Of a stretch of 64,000 bases of DNA, positions 46,233 through 55,683 are shown one piece after another. The position numbers were made by a program, and so were the translations under genes. The notes beneath the pieces are model-generated. The model saw only the letters and a program-made list of their open reading frames with translations, was not told where the DNA came from and did not search any database. The DNA comes from UBA4582 sp965657335. Lineage in GTDB: Bacteria > Pseudomonadota > Gammaproteobacteria > Pseudomonadales > Azotimanducaceae. Within the stretch, counting starts at the first letter, position 1; each line of letters starts with the position of its first letter. The stretch lies in assembly GCA_965657335.1 (NCBI GenBank), contig CBFHOH010000022.1, positions 12,267 to 76,266 of the forward strand, written 5' to 3'.

Positions 46233-47240
46233 TTATCCGTTCGCTAGCGAATCCATAAATGATTTGAGCGCCGCATTCGTCGCCGCCGGTGCCTCCTGTT
46301 GAATCCAGTGGCCTTTCCCTTCGACTAATGTCGCACCGCGGAAATCATCAAAACCAGCACCCGGATCAGAATATCCGTCGACGCCTGGTACGTAGTCCCT
46401 CACAGCATCTTTCGTACCGGCGATAAAACACGCCGGTTGCGCAATCGTCATACCTCTGTATGCGGCATTCAGCGTTTCATCTAAACTCATTGCGCGGTAA
46501 CGAGATATTGGCCCAGTAAAACCACCCTCAGTGAAAGCATCGACATAAATTTCGAAGTCATCCTCGGTCATCCAATCCGGAAACTTATTCGGCAGAGTCA
46601 TGTCGTCTAGCAAACCAGCATTTACTGGCTTTTTCTTTAGCCACTCGTTGTCCGGTGCATCACCTGAGAGCGCAAAGTAAATTTTTCGCAACGCAGTAGA
46701 CATATCGATCTCAACTTCAGACTCAACCAGCCCCGCTTGCTGAAAATAAAGAATGTAAAAAAACTGCTCCGCGTAAATCGTGCTTAACACATCAAGCAAG
46801 GCCACATCACTATAGGGTGTGAACGGCACGCTTAACCCTGCCACGCCACAAATTAATTCCGGGTGACGTAACGTTGTTGCATAGCAGATAGGTGCTCCCC
46901 AGTCGTGTCCGAACAAAACAACCGGTTTATCACTCACCGCCGCTGCAACGCTCGCAACATCAAGAGCAAGGCTTTCGAGTGTGTAACCATCGATGCTTTC
47001 TGGCTTTGAGCTATTTCCGTAACCTCGAACATCCATTGTTGCGACGGTGTAGCCAAGGTTTACAAAGAACGCGACTTGATGTCGCCACGAATGCGAAAGT
47101 TCTGGCCAGCCGTGAACACAAAGTATCACGGGAGATTGACTTGTCGCCCCTTTCGCCGCCTCGCCATAAATATCAACGTGGATGTTAACCTCACCGTTTC
47201 GAACTCGAATGGCGCTGCCTATCGGATTATTTTGATTCAT
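46233..47240 (-). CDS. Epoxide hydrolase-like alpha/beta hydrolase
   Basis: A 335-residue alpha/beta hydrolase of the epoxide hydrolase branch. HGWPELSHSWR (43-53) is the HGXP oxyanion motif, the nucleophile is Asp113 in FGHDWGAP, and the C-terminal histidine is in GKGHWIQQEAP. Aspartate as nucleophile distinguishes it from the serine hydrolases elsewhere in the window and fits epoxide or haloalkane hydrolysis through an alkyl-enzyme ester. It is divergent from the TauD-like gene. Confidence 0.9.
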   Translation of the reverse strand: MNQNNPIGSAIRVRNGEVNIHVDIYGEAAKGATSQSPVILCVHGWPELSHSWRHQVAFFVNLGYTVATMDVRGYGNSSKPESIDGYTLESLALDVASVAAAVSDKPVVLFGHDWGAPICYATTLRHPELICGVAGLSVPFTPYSDVALLDVLSTIYAEQFFYILYFQQAGLVESEVEIDMSTALRKIYFALSGDAPDNEWLKKKPVNAGLLDDMTLPNKFPDWMTEDDFEIYVDAFTEGGFTGPISRYRAMSLDETLNAAYRGMTIAQPACFIAGTKDAVRDYVPGVDGYSDPGAGFDDFRGATLVEGKGHWIQQEAPAATNAALKSFMDSLANG

Positions 47241-47387
47241 GTGTTTTTTCGTTTTTCTTGGTTTTTACGGAGATTAATCACTCTAACGCTACCTGTTTAT
47301 ATTTGCGAGACGTTTATTACTCACGCCTTCATCCACAGACGGGCTTCAGGTAACATTTGGGTTGAAGATATTTAAAAGGGGAACCAC

Positions 47388-48227
47388 ATGTATGTAGAGC
47401 CATCAGGTCAGGCTTGCGGCGCGACGGTTACAGGCGTCGATCTTACTCAACCACTTTCAACAATCGAGGTATCAGCGATAAGATCCGCTTGGTTAACTCA
47501 CCACGTGCTCGCATTCCCGGAGCAACCGATGACCGACGATGACCTTGAACGCTTCTCGTTGTGTTTTGGCCAGTTTGGCGATGACCCATTTATTGCCCCC
47601 ATTGAAGGTCGTGAACATGTCATTGCTGTCTGTCGAGACGCGAAAGAAACGGCACCTTTGTTTGCAGAGACCTGGCATTCAGACTGGAGCTTCCAGTCAA
47701 CTCCACCCTCAGCCACCTGCCTGTTTGGCATCACGATACCTCCAATCGGTGGCGATACTTGGTTTGCTGATCAACACATTGCCCTTAAACTTTTACCCTC
47801 TGAGTTAAGAAAAAAACTTGAAGGACGAAAAGCGATTCATTCAGCTGCAGGCGCCTATGCACCCGATGGTTTCTATGGTGAGAGAGACAAAACCAGTGAC
47901 CGAAGCATGAACATTTTGCCTTCAGATGAAGCTAGGGCGACTCATCTACACTCGCTTATTCGAAAACATCCCGAAACCGGTGAAGAAGGATTGTTCAGCT
48001 GCCTTGGTTATATCGTTGGCATTGAAGGCATGGGACAGGATGAAGCCGCAGAATTACTGCGTGAAATCTATCAATATCAAGGGCACGAAAAAACCATTTA
48101 CAAGCATAAATGGCAAAAAAACATGTTGGTCATGTGGGACAATCGTTCCGTGCTCCACCGCGCTACTGGGGGCTACGAGGGACACGATCGCCTGCTTCAC
48201 AGAACGACAATATCCGATCAGACATAG
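47388..48227 (+). CDS. TauD/TfdA family Fe(II)/2-oxoglutarate dioxygenase
   Basis: A 279-residue dioxygenase. The iron ligands are His97 and Asp99 in TWHSDWSF and His257 in NRSVLHRATGG, with a 2-oxoglutarate-binding arginine in DRLLHRT. The family hydroxylates beside a sulfonate, ether oxygen or other leaving group, releasing for example sulfite from taurine or an aldehyde from a phenoxyacetate. No sulfonate transporter is adjacent, so TfdA-like ether cleavage in the surrounding catabolic region is one option. ATG 47388 has GGGGA before it. Confidence 0.9.
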   Translation: MYVEPSGQACGATVTGVDLTQPLSTIEVSAIRSAWLTHHVLAFPEQPMTDDDLERFSLCFGQFGDDPFIAPIEGREHVIAVCRDAKETAPLFAETWHSDWSFQSTPPSATCLFGITIPPIGGDTWFADQHIALKLLPSELRKKLEGRKAIHSAAGAYAPDGFYGERDKTSDRSMNILPSDEARATHLHSLIRKHPETGEEGLFSCLGYIVGIEGMGQDEAAELLREIYQYQGHEKTIYKHKWQKNMLVMWDNRSVLHRATGGYEGHDRLLHRTTISDQT

Positions 48228-48298
48228 GCAGGTTTAAGCAACCCAGACTTTCGACTCGTTCTGCGCAAAAAACCACCAACACTTAGCAGAACACACTG

Positions 48299-48913
48299 TT
48301 AGTCGTTTTGTTTTTCCCGCGCACGCTTGAATGCGTCGCGCTGCATCAAGCTATCGAGATAGCGCACGCAATTAGGTTTGTAACGCGCATCTAGTCCCAG
48401 TGTGGTACCCAGAAAAAGCGCATAGCCTACAGCGATATCTGCCATCGTAAATCTATCAGCAACTAAGAAATCCCGATCTTCAAGCACTGCTTCCACAGCT
48501 TTTAACCTTGATAGATACCAAATCGAATAGTCCTCAACAACTTGCGGGACTCGGCGTTCTTCCGGCTCAAGCACTGTGTAACGCAGCACCAAGGTCTGAG
48601 GAAAAGTTAGCGTTGCATCACTTCGATACATCCAATTCAGATACTCACCATAGGCTGGGTCATCAACTGATACGCCTAACGAGGTTGGTCCGTATTTTTC
48701 TGCAAGATAATGACATATGCCCGATGACTCAGTGATTGTTGTGTTTCCATCAATAAATGTTGGCACTGTGCCCATCGGGTTCAAATCTAAATATCCCGGA
48801 TATGATGCTCTCGGTGGAAACGCCATATTGATCAAATCATACTCAAGATTCATTTCTTCAAGCGCCCAAAGCGGTCGAAGTGACCGTGCATCAGGACAAT
48901 GATAAAGTTTCAT
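48299..48913 (-). CDS. Glutathione S-transferase family protein
   Basis: A 204-residue GST: a thioredoxin-like N-terminal domain (LYHCPDARSLRPLWALEEM, cis-proline in MGTVPTFID and ITESSGICHYLAEKYG) and an all-helical C-terminal domain (FTMADIAVGYAL). It probably conjugates or isomerises a catabolic intermediate using glutathione. It lies 58 bases downstream of the fumarylacetoacetate hydrolase-family gene on the same strand, a pairing seen in maleylpyruvate and maleylacetoacetate pathways. Confidence 0.9.
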   Translation of the reverse strand: MKLYHCPDARSLRPLWALEEMNLEYDLINMAFPPRASYPGYLDLNPMGTVPTFIDGNTTITESSGICHYLAEKYGPTSLGVSVDDPAYGEYLNWMYRSDATLTFPQTLVLRYTVLEPEERRVPQVVEDYSIWYLSRLKAVEAVLEDRDFLVADRFTMADIAVGYALFLGTTLGLDARYKPNCVRYLDSLMQRDAFKRAREKQND

Positions 48914-48971
48914 TCAAGATTTCCCCTTATTTGTATATGTCTTGCTCAATCATCGACGGTCAGCTTAAAGG

Positions 48972-49841
48972 CTACTCAATGACTGTTTGCGCATCTTCCA
49001 CGACAACTTCGTTTTCAATATAACCCAGCTTTTCTATTTCAACCCTGACTATATCGCCAGCTTTCATAAATGACGGCGGTTTCATTGCAACGCCAACGCC
49101 ACTCGGGGTTCCCATGAACAGCACGTCACCGACATCAAGCGTAAATGACTGGGTAAGATGTGCGATAGCATCGTAACAATCAAATATTAGATGCTTGGTA
49201 TTTGAATTTTGTCGTTCCTCGCCATTAACCGTACAACGAATCGCTAGATTATGTGGATCACCAACCTCGTCCGGCGTGACAAGATAGGGACCCATCGGCC
49301 CGTGGGTGTCGAATGACTTACCAATCTGAAAGGTCGGCACTCTAATTTGCCAATCTCTTACACTCACGTCATTGCCACAAAAGTACCCAGCAATAACCTC
49401 ATGGGCGCGCTCACGGGGCACATGCTTGCACTTTCTGCCTATCACTAGACAAAGCTCAGCTTCATAGTCCAATTTGTCCGACACCAGCGGCAAATTTATA
49501 TCATCATATGGACCCGCGGCGCAGTTATGTTGTTTGTTAAACCACATCTGAAACTTCGGCGGTTCACTACCCGTCTCAGCGATATGGTCACCATAGTTCA
49601 AACCGATAGCCAGAATTTTACCGGGCAGAGGCACCGGTGCGAGCAACTGCACCGATGAAAGTTTAATGCCGGTCTTTCCGGCCGTCGCAGCTTCGATCGC
49701 ATTCGTATTTACGCCCCCCGTTATGACCGAAATGATATTGCTGTCAATGCCGTTGTCCCCAAAGTCTATGATCTGATCATCCCTCACCACGCCCAACCTT
49801 TGGTCCGATTCTCCTGGCCTAGTGTAAGTCGCTATCTTCAT
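48972..49841 (-). CDS. Fumarylacetoacetate hydrolase family protein
   Basis: A 289-residue FAH-family enzyme. The metal-binding DYEAELCLVIGRK and GTPSGVGVAMKPP motifs are intact, and the small N-terminal domain precedes them. Members hydrolyse or decarboxylate 2-oxo acids from aromatic ring cleavage (fumarylpyruvate, acylpyruvates, oxaloacetate). A strong ribosome site, CAGGAG, lies before ATG 49841. It is transcribed together with the GST gene and is divergent from the MhpA-like hydroxylase. Confidence 0.92.
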   Translation of the reverse strand: MKIATYTRPGESDQRLGVVRDDQIIDFGDNGIDSNIISVITGGVNTNAIEAATAGKTGIKLSSVQLLAPVPLPGKILAIGLNYGDHIAETGSEPPKFQMWFNKQHNCAAGPYDDINLPLVSDKLDYEAELCLVIGRKCKHVPRERAHEVIAGYFCGNDVSVRDWQIRVPTFQIGKSFDTHGPMGPYLVTPDEVGDPHNLAIRCTVNGEERQNSNTKHLIFDCYDAIAHLTQSFTLDVGDVLFMGTPSGVGVAMKPPSFMKAGDIVRVEIEKLGYIENEVVVEDAQTVIE

Positions 49842-50020
49842 TAAAGCTTCTCCTGAGTGGCTGATTGATTCGCGCTTTTGCTATCTCTGATCACGAATAA
49901 TACGCATACGTCGACTTGACGGATAGGTTTAATTTTTCCAGAAACTGTTGGACTGCTCGGGCAAAATTGCGTTAGCTTTTCTAAGAACTGTTTACGGATC
50001 AACGAGCATCGGAGTCAGCC

Positions 50021-51583
50021 GTGAAAGACACCCAGTATGATGTGGCAATTATTGGATTGGGCCCCGTGGGTGCAACCGCAGCCATTCTGTTTGCAGAGGC
50101 AGGGCTTAATGTCGTGGCTATAGAACGGGACCTTGAAGTTTACAAACTACCTAGAGCGGTAAATCTGGACGGAGAAATTCTGCGTGCATTTCAATCGATA
50201 GGACGTGCAGATGAGGTTGATGCGTTGTTACAGACGGTACGACCCGGCGACAGGGGCGGGTTCGCCAATTCAAAAAGAGAATGGATGTTTGGCATCGAAT
50301 TCAAGGACTTTGGCCCAAACGGTTGGCAGCCAAACAACATGTTTGACCAACCCGAGTTCGAAAGCTATCTTCGAACAAACGCCGTCGATCACCCCAATGT
50401 AACCGCATTCATTGGCATGGAAGCGATTTCTTTTAGGGATGGCTCAACAGCGGTCGAAATCCTTGTGAATAATATTCAGCAGCCCCGGGAAGAATTTCAT
50501 GTTCGCGCCCGCTACCTGCTTGCCTGCGACGGTGCTGCTTCGCCGACACGCAAAGCGCTCGGTATCGAGTGGCATGATCTCGGTTACAATCATGAGTGGC
50601 TTGTTGTAGACGTCACTACGTTTTCTGGACACACTCTTACTAACGACACCATTCAGGTTTGTGACCCCGACAGAATTAGCACCTACGTCGCTACCAAGGA
50701 CCCTTATCGACGCTGGGAGTTCAAATTGCTCCCTGGTGAGACGAAAGAGGAAATGCTTGATCCTGAAAAAATCATGACACTGATTGACGCATGGACGCCC
50801 CGCGGCACCTATGAAATTAGACGCGCTGCTGTCTATCAGTTCCACGCTGCGACAGCCGAAACATGGCGCGTTGGCAATGTTTTTGTGGCGGGCGATGCTG
50901 CACATCAGACACCGCCTTTTTTGGGCCAAGGAATGAACGCAGGCATGCGCGACGTTATCAATCTTGCATGGAAACTTGCGCTTGTTTGCGATGGTGTTGC
51001 GGACGAAAAGCTGCTTGATTCATATGAACAAGAACGCACTGCCCACGCCACAGATCTCGTCGAGTGGGCAGTCGCCATTGGTCGATTAATGGAACACCAA
51101 GCTGCAATAGAGATGGCACAACGTCGGGGTAAACCGCCTCCTGCAACACCAGCAGCCTTAAAATCATCCGGTTACGGTCAGGGCAGAGAATCACCGCCTA
51201 TCAGAGCCGGCGTCCTGCAACTGGATCAAATCAGCGACACCGGTTCAACGGGATATCTATTCAGTCAACCGACCGTAACAACCAGAGAGGGTCAAACGCA
51301 CAAATTAGACGCACTGCTGGGCTCAGGCTTTGCACTCGTTTACCGGGGTGATTTGTCACTTGATGAGCACTCAAAAAGGCTCATCTCGCGACTGGATATC
51401 AGATTACTGAATATTGAAAAACTGAATGAACAGCGAGGTCACTTTGACAACGTCTTCAAAGAAAACCGCTGCGCTCTGATCAGGCCTGACCGAATTGTCT
51501 ACGGACATACGACCGCCACCGTAGACGAAAACGACCTGTTAGCTGATTTAGAGCAGCAACTGCTGCTTGTGCCACTGGCTTAG
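50021..51583 (+). CDS. FAD-dependent aromatic hydroxylase, MhpA-like
   Basis: A 520-residue class A flavoprotein monooxygenase. IIGLGPVGATAAIL binds FAD at the N-terminus, CDGAASPTRKALGI is the DG motif, and GDAAHQTPPFLGQGMNAGMRD is the GD motif; the C-terminal thioredoxin-like part is also present. Close relatives hydroxylate 3-(3-hydroxyphenyl)propionate or other phenols with NAD(P)H and O2. GTG 50021 is preceded by CGGAG. With the divergent FAH and GST genes it suggests aromatic acid degradation, although I find no ring-cleavage dioxygenase here. Confidence 0.9.
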   Translation: MKDTQYDVAIIGLGPVGATAAILFAEAGLNVVAIERDLEVYKLPRAVNLDGEILRAFQSIGRADEVDALLQTVRPGDRGGFANSKREWMFGIEFKDFGPNGWQPNNMFDQPEFESYLRTNAVDHPNVTAFIGMEAISFRDGSTAVEILVNNIQQPREEFHVRARYLLACDGAASPTRKALGIEWHDLGYNHEWLVVDVTTFSGHTLTNDTIQVCDPDRISTYVATKDPYRRWEFKLLPGETKEEMLDPEKIMTLIDAWTPRGTYEIRRAAVYQFHAATAETWRVGNVFVAGDAAHQTPPFLGQGMNAGMRDVINLAWKLALVCDGVADEKLLDSYEQERTAHATDLVEWAVAIGRLMEHQAAIEMAQRRGKPPPATPAALKSSGYGQGRESPPIRAGVLQLDQISDTGSTGYLFSQPTVTTREGQTHKLDALLGSGFALVYRGDLSLDEHSKRLISRLDIRLLNIEKLNEQRGHFDNVFKENRCALIRPDRIVYGHTTATVDENDLLADLEQQLLLVPLA

Positions 51584-51593
51584 GCTGATCACC

Positions 51594-52892
51594 CTACGCA
51601 TACAGATCCGATACCGGAACGGCTCTTGGTCGATCGGACTGAGCTGAGATCAATGCGCGTGCAGTCTCTGCACGACCGTCCTTGACGTAAGCAGACAGAA
51701 GCGTATTCAGCACAAAATCACGCTGCGCACGACTGCCTCCGATCCTGATGATCTGATCCTGAATAGGTTCGAGAATACTAATCGCTTTCGACCAGTCTTC
51801 TGCTGCGTAGGCCTCAAACGCCTGATTTATTTTGCCTGGAATCTTACCTGCGGGTAATCTGCCTTTCTCGTCAGCTTTTGTCAGCGCCTCAAGCCAATCG
51901 CTGAATCGCTCTGCATCCCCAAGCGCCAGCGCCGGCAAACCACCATGCGCGTCGACAAAAACCATCGGGTGTGCAAGCGTTTTTTCGCGGTAATCCTGCA
52001 ATGCCTGCCATCGCTCAGTTGTTCTCTCCATGCCCGCAAGTTCCGATCTCCACAACAGTGCAACGCCATCGGTAAAAACATTAATAGCCGGCCCGTCCGA
52101 GATCGAGGGTGCGCAGTGAGCGTCGTAAATCGGCCAGATAGCATCGTGCTCACCTAGCATCAGTCGTGCCAAACACAAATGCCACCAAGCATGGCAACTT
52201 AGCAAATTCGTATCGGGATAATCCGGTAGCCAGGCCTCCAGATAATCAGCCAGTGGTCTGTCTTCCCCCGCTTCATAGAGCGCATGCGCGTAGATATGGG
52301 CTGTATTTGCACTCCGTGGCTTTTGTTCCAGTGCACGTTCGATCAATTCACGACCTCTTTGCCATTGCCCCACTTCAATCAGGGCAAAAGCATAGACAGA
52401 GAGAAACCACCAGTCATCACCGAAGGCACCTACCAGCGGTTCCAGCAGATCTACTTGCTCTGGTTCACGTCCCTCTCGACCACCGAAGCCAATCAATCCG
52501 AAAACACTGGTTGACGGTGCCAGCGCAAAGGCATCGCGTGGATAATCTTTCATATGAGTGCGCGTTAATGTAAGCGCGTCAGGGCTACGCCCGCTCGACA
52601 GCAAGTTGAAAATTTCGATGTGACTCTGCTCTCTGGCAGTTGTACCTGGCGCGAGCGCTACCGCCCGAAGGATGCTTTCTCTAGCTTCCTTCATTTTTCC
52701 CAGCAGCATGAATTGCCTGCCTTTCGTCACATGCGCCAACGCAAATTCAGGGTCAGCAGCCAAAGCTTTATCAATGCCTATCAGCGGATCATTGGTAGCG
52801 CTGAGCACGCTGTCGACTGACTCGATATAGCCCTCAAGAGCTACATTGGACTTAGTGCTTACTCGGTTTCCATAGCGATCCTGCAACATCAT
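51594..52892 (-). CDS. TPR protein, TTC38 family
   Basis: A 432-residue tetratricopeptide protein of the TTC38 type. Repeat-like helices recur throughout, and the family signature segment runs HIYAHALYEAGE, then LLSCHAWWHLCLARLMLGEHD. Homologues are often found beside short-chain dehydrogenases and hydroxylases in proteobacteria, but their function is unknown. The start ATG 52892 (a second ATG follows) has AAGGAAG upstream. It is 50 bases downstream of a short-chain dehydrogenase gene on the same strand. Confidence 0.85.
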   Translation of the reverse strand: MMLQDRYGNRVSTKSNVALEGYIESVDSVLSATNDPLIGIDKALAADPEFALAHVTKGRQFMLLGKMKEARESILRAVALAPGTTAREQSHIEIFNLLSSGRSPDALTLTRTHMKDYPRDAFALAPSTSVFGLIGFGGREGREPEQVDLLEPLVGAFGDDWWFLSVYAFALIEVGQWQRGRELIERALEQKPRSANTAHIYAHALYEAGEDRPLADYLEAWLPDYPDTNLLSCHAWWHLCLARLMLGEHDAIWPIYDAHCAPSISDGPAINVFTDGVALLWRSELAGMERTTERWQALQDYREKTLAHPMVFVDAHGGLPALALGDAERFSDWLEALTKADEKGRLPAGKIPGKINQAFEAYAAEDWSKAISILEPIQDQIIRIGGSRAQRDFVLNTLLSAYVKDGRAETARALISAQSDRPRAVPVSDLYA

Positions 52893-52942
52893 ATGCTTCC
52901 TTTGGAACTAATATGTAATATCCGCTTTGCCACAAAATCTGG

Positions 52943-53686
52943 TTAGTGCGCGCCGCCATCAACAGCGAGAATGGCTCCCGTTGTAAAACTGGCGGCATCG
53001 GACGCCAGGTATAAAGCTGCGCCGGTAATTTCCTGTGGCTGCCCCCCGCGTTGCAACGGTATGTTTTCCTCCGCACGTTTTTCAAAGGCTTCCATGTCCC
53101 AAGCTTTTGATATGTCGGTGAGAAAAGGTCCGGCCATGATGCAGTTGACGCGCACTTTCGGTCCATAAGCATGAGCGAAGGACTGAGTAATCGCGTTCAA
53201 ACCTGCCTTTGATGCGCCATAGGGTTCAGCATGAGGACTCGGCCGTACAGAAGCAGTGCTACTCACATTGATAATAGCGCCGCCTTCACCTTCCATCATT
53301 CGTTTACCAACATTTGCGCTGAGTCTGAACGGACCTTTTAGATTAACGCCAATCACCTTATCAAAAAGCTCTTCTGACACCTCATCAAGCGACGGATAAA
53401 GAGGGGACATTCCCGCGTTATTGATGAGCACGTCAACACGACCAAATTCAGCGTAAACCTTCTCGACCATCGCATCGATCTGCGTCCAATTCGCGACATG
53501 TGCGGCATAGGGAAAGGCCTTACGCCCCAAAGCCTCAACTTCTTTCGCTGTTTCAATACAGCTGTCAATTTTGCGCCCGATTATTGCGATGTCGGCACCC
53601 GCTTCTGCGAATGCCAGCGCCATAGCACGTCCCAAGCCTCGGCTGCCGCCAGTAATTAACACCACCTTGTTTGTCATATTTGTCAT
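52943..53686 (-). CDS. Short-chain dehydrogenase/reductase
   Basis: A 247-residue classical SDR. Cofactor loop GGSRGLGRAMA, NNAGMSPL, the catalytic serine in INVSSTASV and YGASKAG with Tyr and Lys are all present; the C-terminal GGAH is typical. It interconverts an alcohol and ketone with NAD(P). ATG 53686 has GGGGAG upstream. Probably co-transcribed with the TPR gene. Confidence 0.92.
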   Translation of the reverse strand: MTNMTNKVVLITGGSRGLGRAMALAFAEAGADIAIIGRKIDSCIETAKEVEALGRKAFPYAAHVANWTQIDAMVEKVYAEFGRVDVLINNAGMSPLYPSLDEVSEELFDKVIGVNLKGPFRLSANVGKRMMEGEGGAIINVSSTASVRPSPHAEPYGASKAGLNAITQSFAHAYGPKVRVNCIMAGPFLTDISKAWDMEAFEKRAEENIPLQRGGQPQEITGAALYLASDAASFTTGAILAVDGGAH

Positions 53687-53808
53687 TGGTCTAACTCCCC
53701 CCGCTTAACTGTGCCTATGCGGTCCGAATGACAAATCGCACGGCAGCTATATTTTACAGACTCGGCAGAACGCCTAAAAAGGGCGATCGTTGAAACAGCG
53801 ACTAGCCG

Positions 53809-54690
53809 TTAGCTTGCCAGCGCTTCAAGTCCTTCCCAGTGCAAATCACCAAATTGACCATTTGGATTGACTGGCTGAATGCAAACGTGGTCCGCGCCCG
53901 CATCAAAATGTTCTTGTAACCGGTTCTTAATGGTGTCGGCACTGCCCCAGGCAAACGTTGCGTCGATAAACTTATCGCTCAGAGAATCGATATCTTCGTT
54001 ACTAAGCCCCATGCGCAGCCAGTTATTCCTGTAATTTGGCAATCGGTTATATATCTGTGCAACAGGCTTCGCCAACTCGCGCGCTTTCGTCGGATCTGAT
54101 TCCAAAATCACTTTCTGTTCCACGCACAACATGGGACCCTCGCCCATAATATCTCGCGCCATTCGCGTATGATCCGGTGAAGTGAAATAGGGGTGAGCGC
54201 CCGAGGTCTCTTGAGCTGCCAGCTCAAGCATTTTCGGACCTAGCGCTGCAATCACGGTCGGAGGTTCCGTCGCTGGTGGCAGACCGCTGTAAATAGCCCC
54301 TTTCATTTTTTCTATATATGACCGCATGGTTGCTACCGGTGGGCCGTACTCAAGATTACGCACACCCTCAACCAACGGTTTGTGTGAGACACCCATGCCG
54401 AGTAAAAACCTGTCACCTGATTGTTCCGCCAGTGACTTTTGCAAAGCTGTTGTCACGCCCGGTTCCCGGTGATAGATGTTCATAATGCCCGTTGCGAGGA
54501 TAAGCTTCTCGGTTTGAGCCAGCAGATACGCGCTTAACACAACAGGGCTTTTACCCACAGTCTCCGGTAACCACAACGCACTGTAGCCAAGCGATTCGAT
54601 TCGCTTGGCGGCCAATGCCGTATCGGCAGAAGACAAACCATCAAAAAAATACCAAACACCTAACTTACCAAGATCCACTGCGTACTCCAT
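53809..54690 (-). CDS. LLM class oxidoreductase, F420-dependent-like (TIGR03620 type)
   Basis: A 293-residue luciferase-like protein. GKLGVWYFFDGLSSADTAL at the start, GYSALWLPETVGKSP, and GDRFLLGMGVSHKPLVEG fit the TIGR03620 group. It ends with HVCIQPVNPNG, also typical. Substrate unknown. It lies upstream of the SDR gene on the same strand with a 122-base gap, and is divergent from another SDR, so the block may act on one set of substrates. Confidence 0.87.
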   Translation of the reverse strand: MEYAVDLGKLGVWYFFDGLSSADTALAAKRIESLGYSALWLPETVGKSPVVLSAYLLAQTEKLILATGIMNIYHREPGVTTALQKSLAEQSGDRFLLGMGVSHKPLVEGVRNLEYGPPVATMRSYIEKMKGAIYSGLPPATEPPTVIAALGPKMLELAAQETSGAHPYFTSPDHTRMARDIMGEGPMLCVEQKVILESDPTKARELAKPVAQIYNRLPNYRNNWLRMGLSNEDIDSLSDKFIDATFAWGSADTIKNRLQEHFDAGADHVCIQPVNPNGQFGDLHWEGLEALAS

Positions 54691-54838
54691 AAATAAAAAA
54701 TAATCTCGGGCATACTACGGGACCCATCACCAGACAGCAATTTCAACTTCGGTTTCTCACCCGCGCGCGACACTGGTACAATACTCAGGTTATTTTTCAC
54801 CTAAAAACCCACATACAGAACCTATTCAAGGAGTACCT

Positions 54839-55630
54839 ATGGATTTACAAGATAAAGTTGCCGTTATTACCGGTGGCGCATCAGGCTTAGGACGCGCAAC
54901 CGTAAAGCGTTTTGTCGCCGGCGGCGCGAAATGTGCCATCTTCGACATGAACGAAGAAAAAGGAAATGCACTCGCGGCCGAACATGCTGGCAGCGTAATT
55001 TACTGCAACGTTAACGTTACTGATGAAGATTCGGTAAAAGCCGGTATCGACGCAACAATGGCAGCCTTCGGTGCTATTCATATTAACTGCAACTATGCGG
55101 GTATCGGCAACGCCAAACGAACAATGGGAAAGAAGGGCCCATTCCCTCTGAAAGATTTTAATCTAATCATAAACGTCAATCTTGTTGGCACCTTCAACGT
55201 GCTGCGACTTTGCGCCGAGAAGATGGCTGAAAATGAGCCATTCAACAAGGATGGCGGTCGCGGAGTCATCATCAACACGGCTTCTGTTGCTGCCTATGAC
55301 GGCCAAATTGGTCAAGCGGCTTACTCCGCCTCTAAAGGCGGCGTCGTTGGTATGACACTTCCCATTGCCCGTGATCTCTCTGCTATCGGCATCCGATGTA
55401 ACACTATCGTGCCAGGGTTGATCGTGACACCACTAATGATGGGCGGTCAGGAAGAAATGACACCTGAAATAGAACAGGCTATTCAGCCACTTTCAAGCCA
55501 GGTTTTGTACCCAAGAAGACTGGGTATGCCGGACGAAATCGCTCACTTGGCCCAGAGTATCGTAGAAAACGATTACATCAATGCTGAGTGTATCCGAATG
55601 GATGGCGGTATCAGGATGCAGCCTAAGTAA
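54839..55630 (+). CDS. Short-chain dehydrogenase, 3-hydroxyacyl-CoA dehydrogenase type 2-like
   Basis: A 263-residue SDR. TGGASGLGRATV, the catalytic NTASVAAYDGQIGQAAYSASKGG and LIVTPLMMG are those of the 17-beta-hydroxysteroid dehydrogenase 10 / type II 3-hydroxyacyl-CoA dehydrogenase group, which oxidises 3-hydroxyacyl-CoA or hydroxysteroids with NAD+. The asparagine-rich NCNYAGIG replaces the usual NNAG. AAGGAG precedes ATG 54839. Single gene, closed by a two-way hairpin. Confidence 0.9.
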   Translation: MDLQDKVAVITGGASGLGRATVKRFVAGGAKCAIFDMNEEKGNALAAEHAGSVIYCNVNVTDEDSVKAGIDATMAAFGAIHINCNYAGIGNAKRTMGKKGPFPLKDFNLIINVNLVGTFNVLRLCAEKMAENEPFNKDGGRGVIINTASVAAYDGQIGQAAYSASKGGVVGMTLPIARDLSAIGIRCNTIVPGLIVTPLMMGGQEEMTPEIEQAIQPLSSQVLYPRRLGMPDEIAHLAQSIVENDYINAECIRMDGGIRMQPK

Positions 55631-55650
55631 ATCGTAAATTGCTTAATATT

Positions 55651-55673
55651 CAGGGAGCACTCAGCGCTCCCTG
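55651..55673. terminator. Bidirectional hairpin terminator between convergent genes
   Basis: CAGGGAGC (55651-55658) pairs with GCTCCCTG (55666-55673) around a seven-base loop. T-tracts are short on both strands, so efficiency is uncertain. It lies between the ends of the convergent SDR and GST genes. Confidence 0.7.
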
Positions 55674-55683
55674 AGTATTTTGC

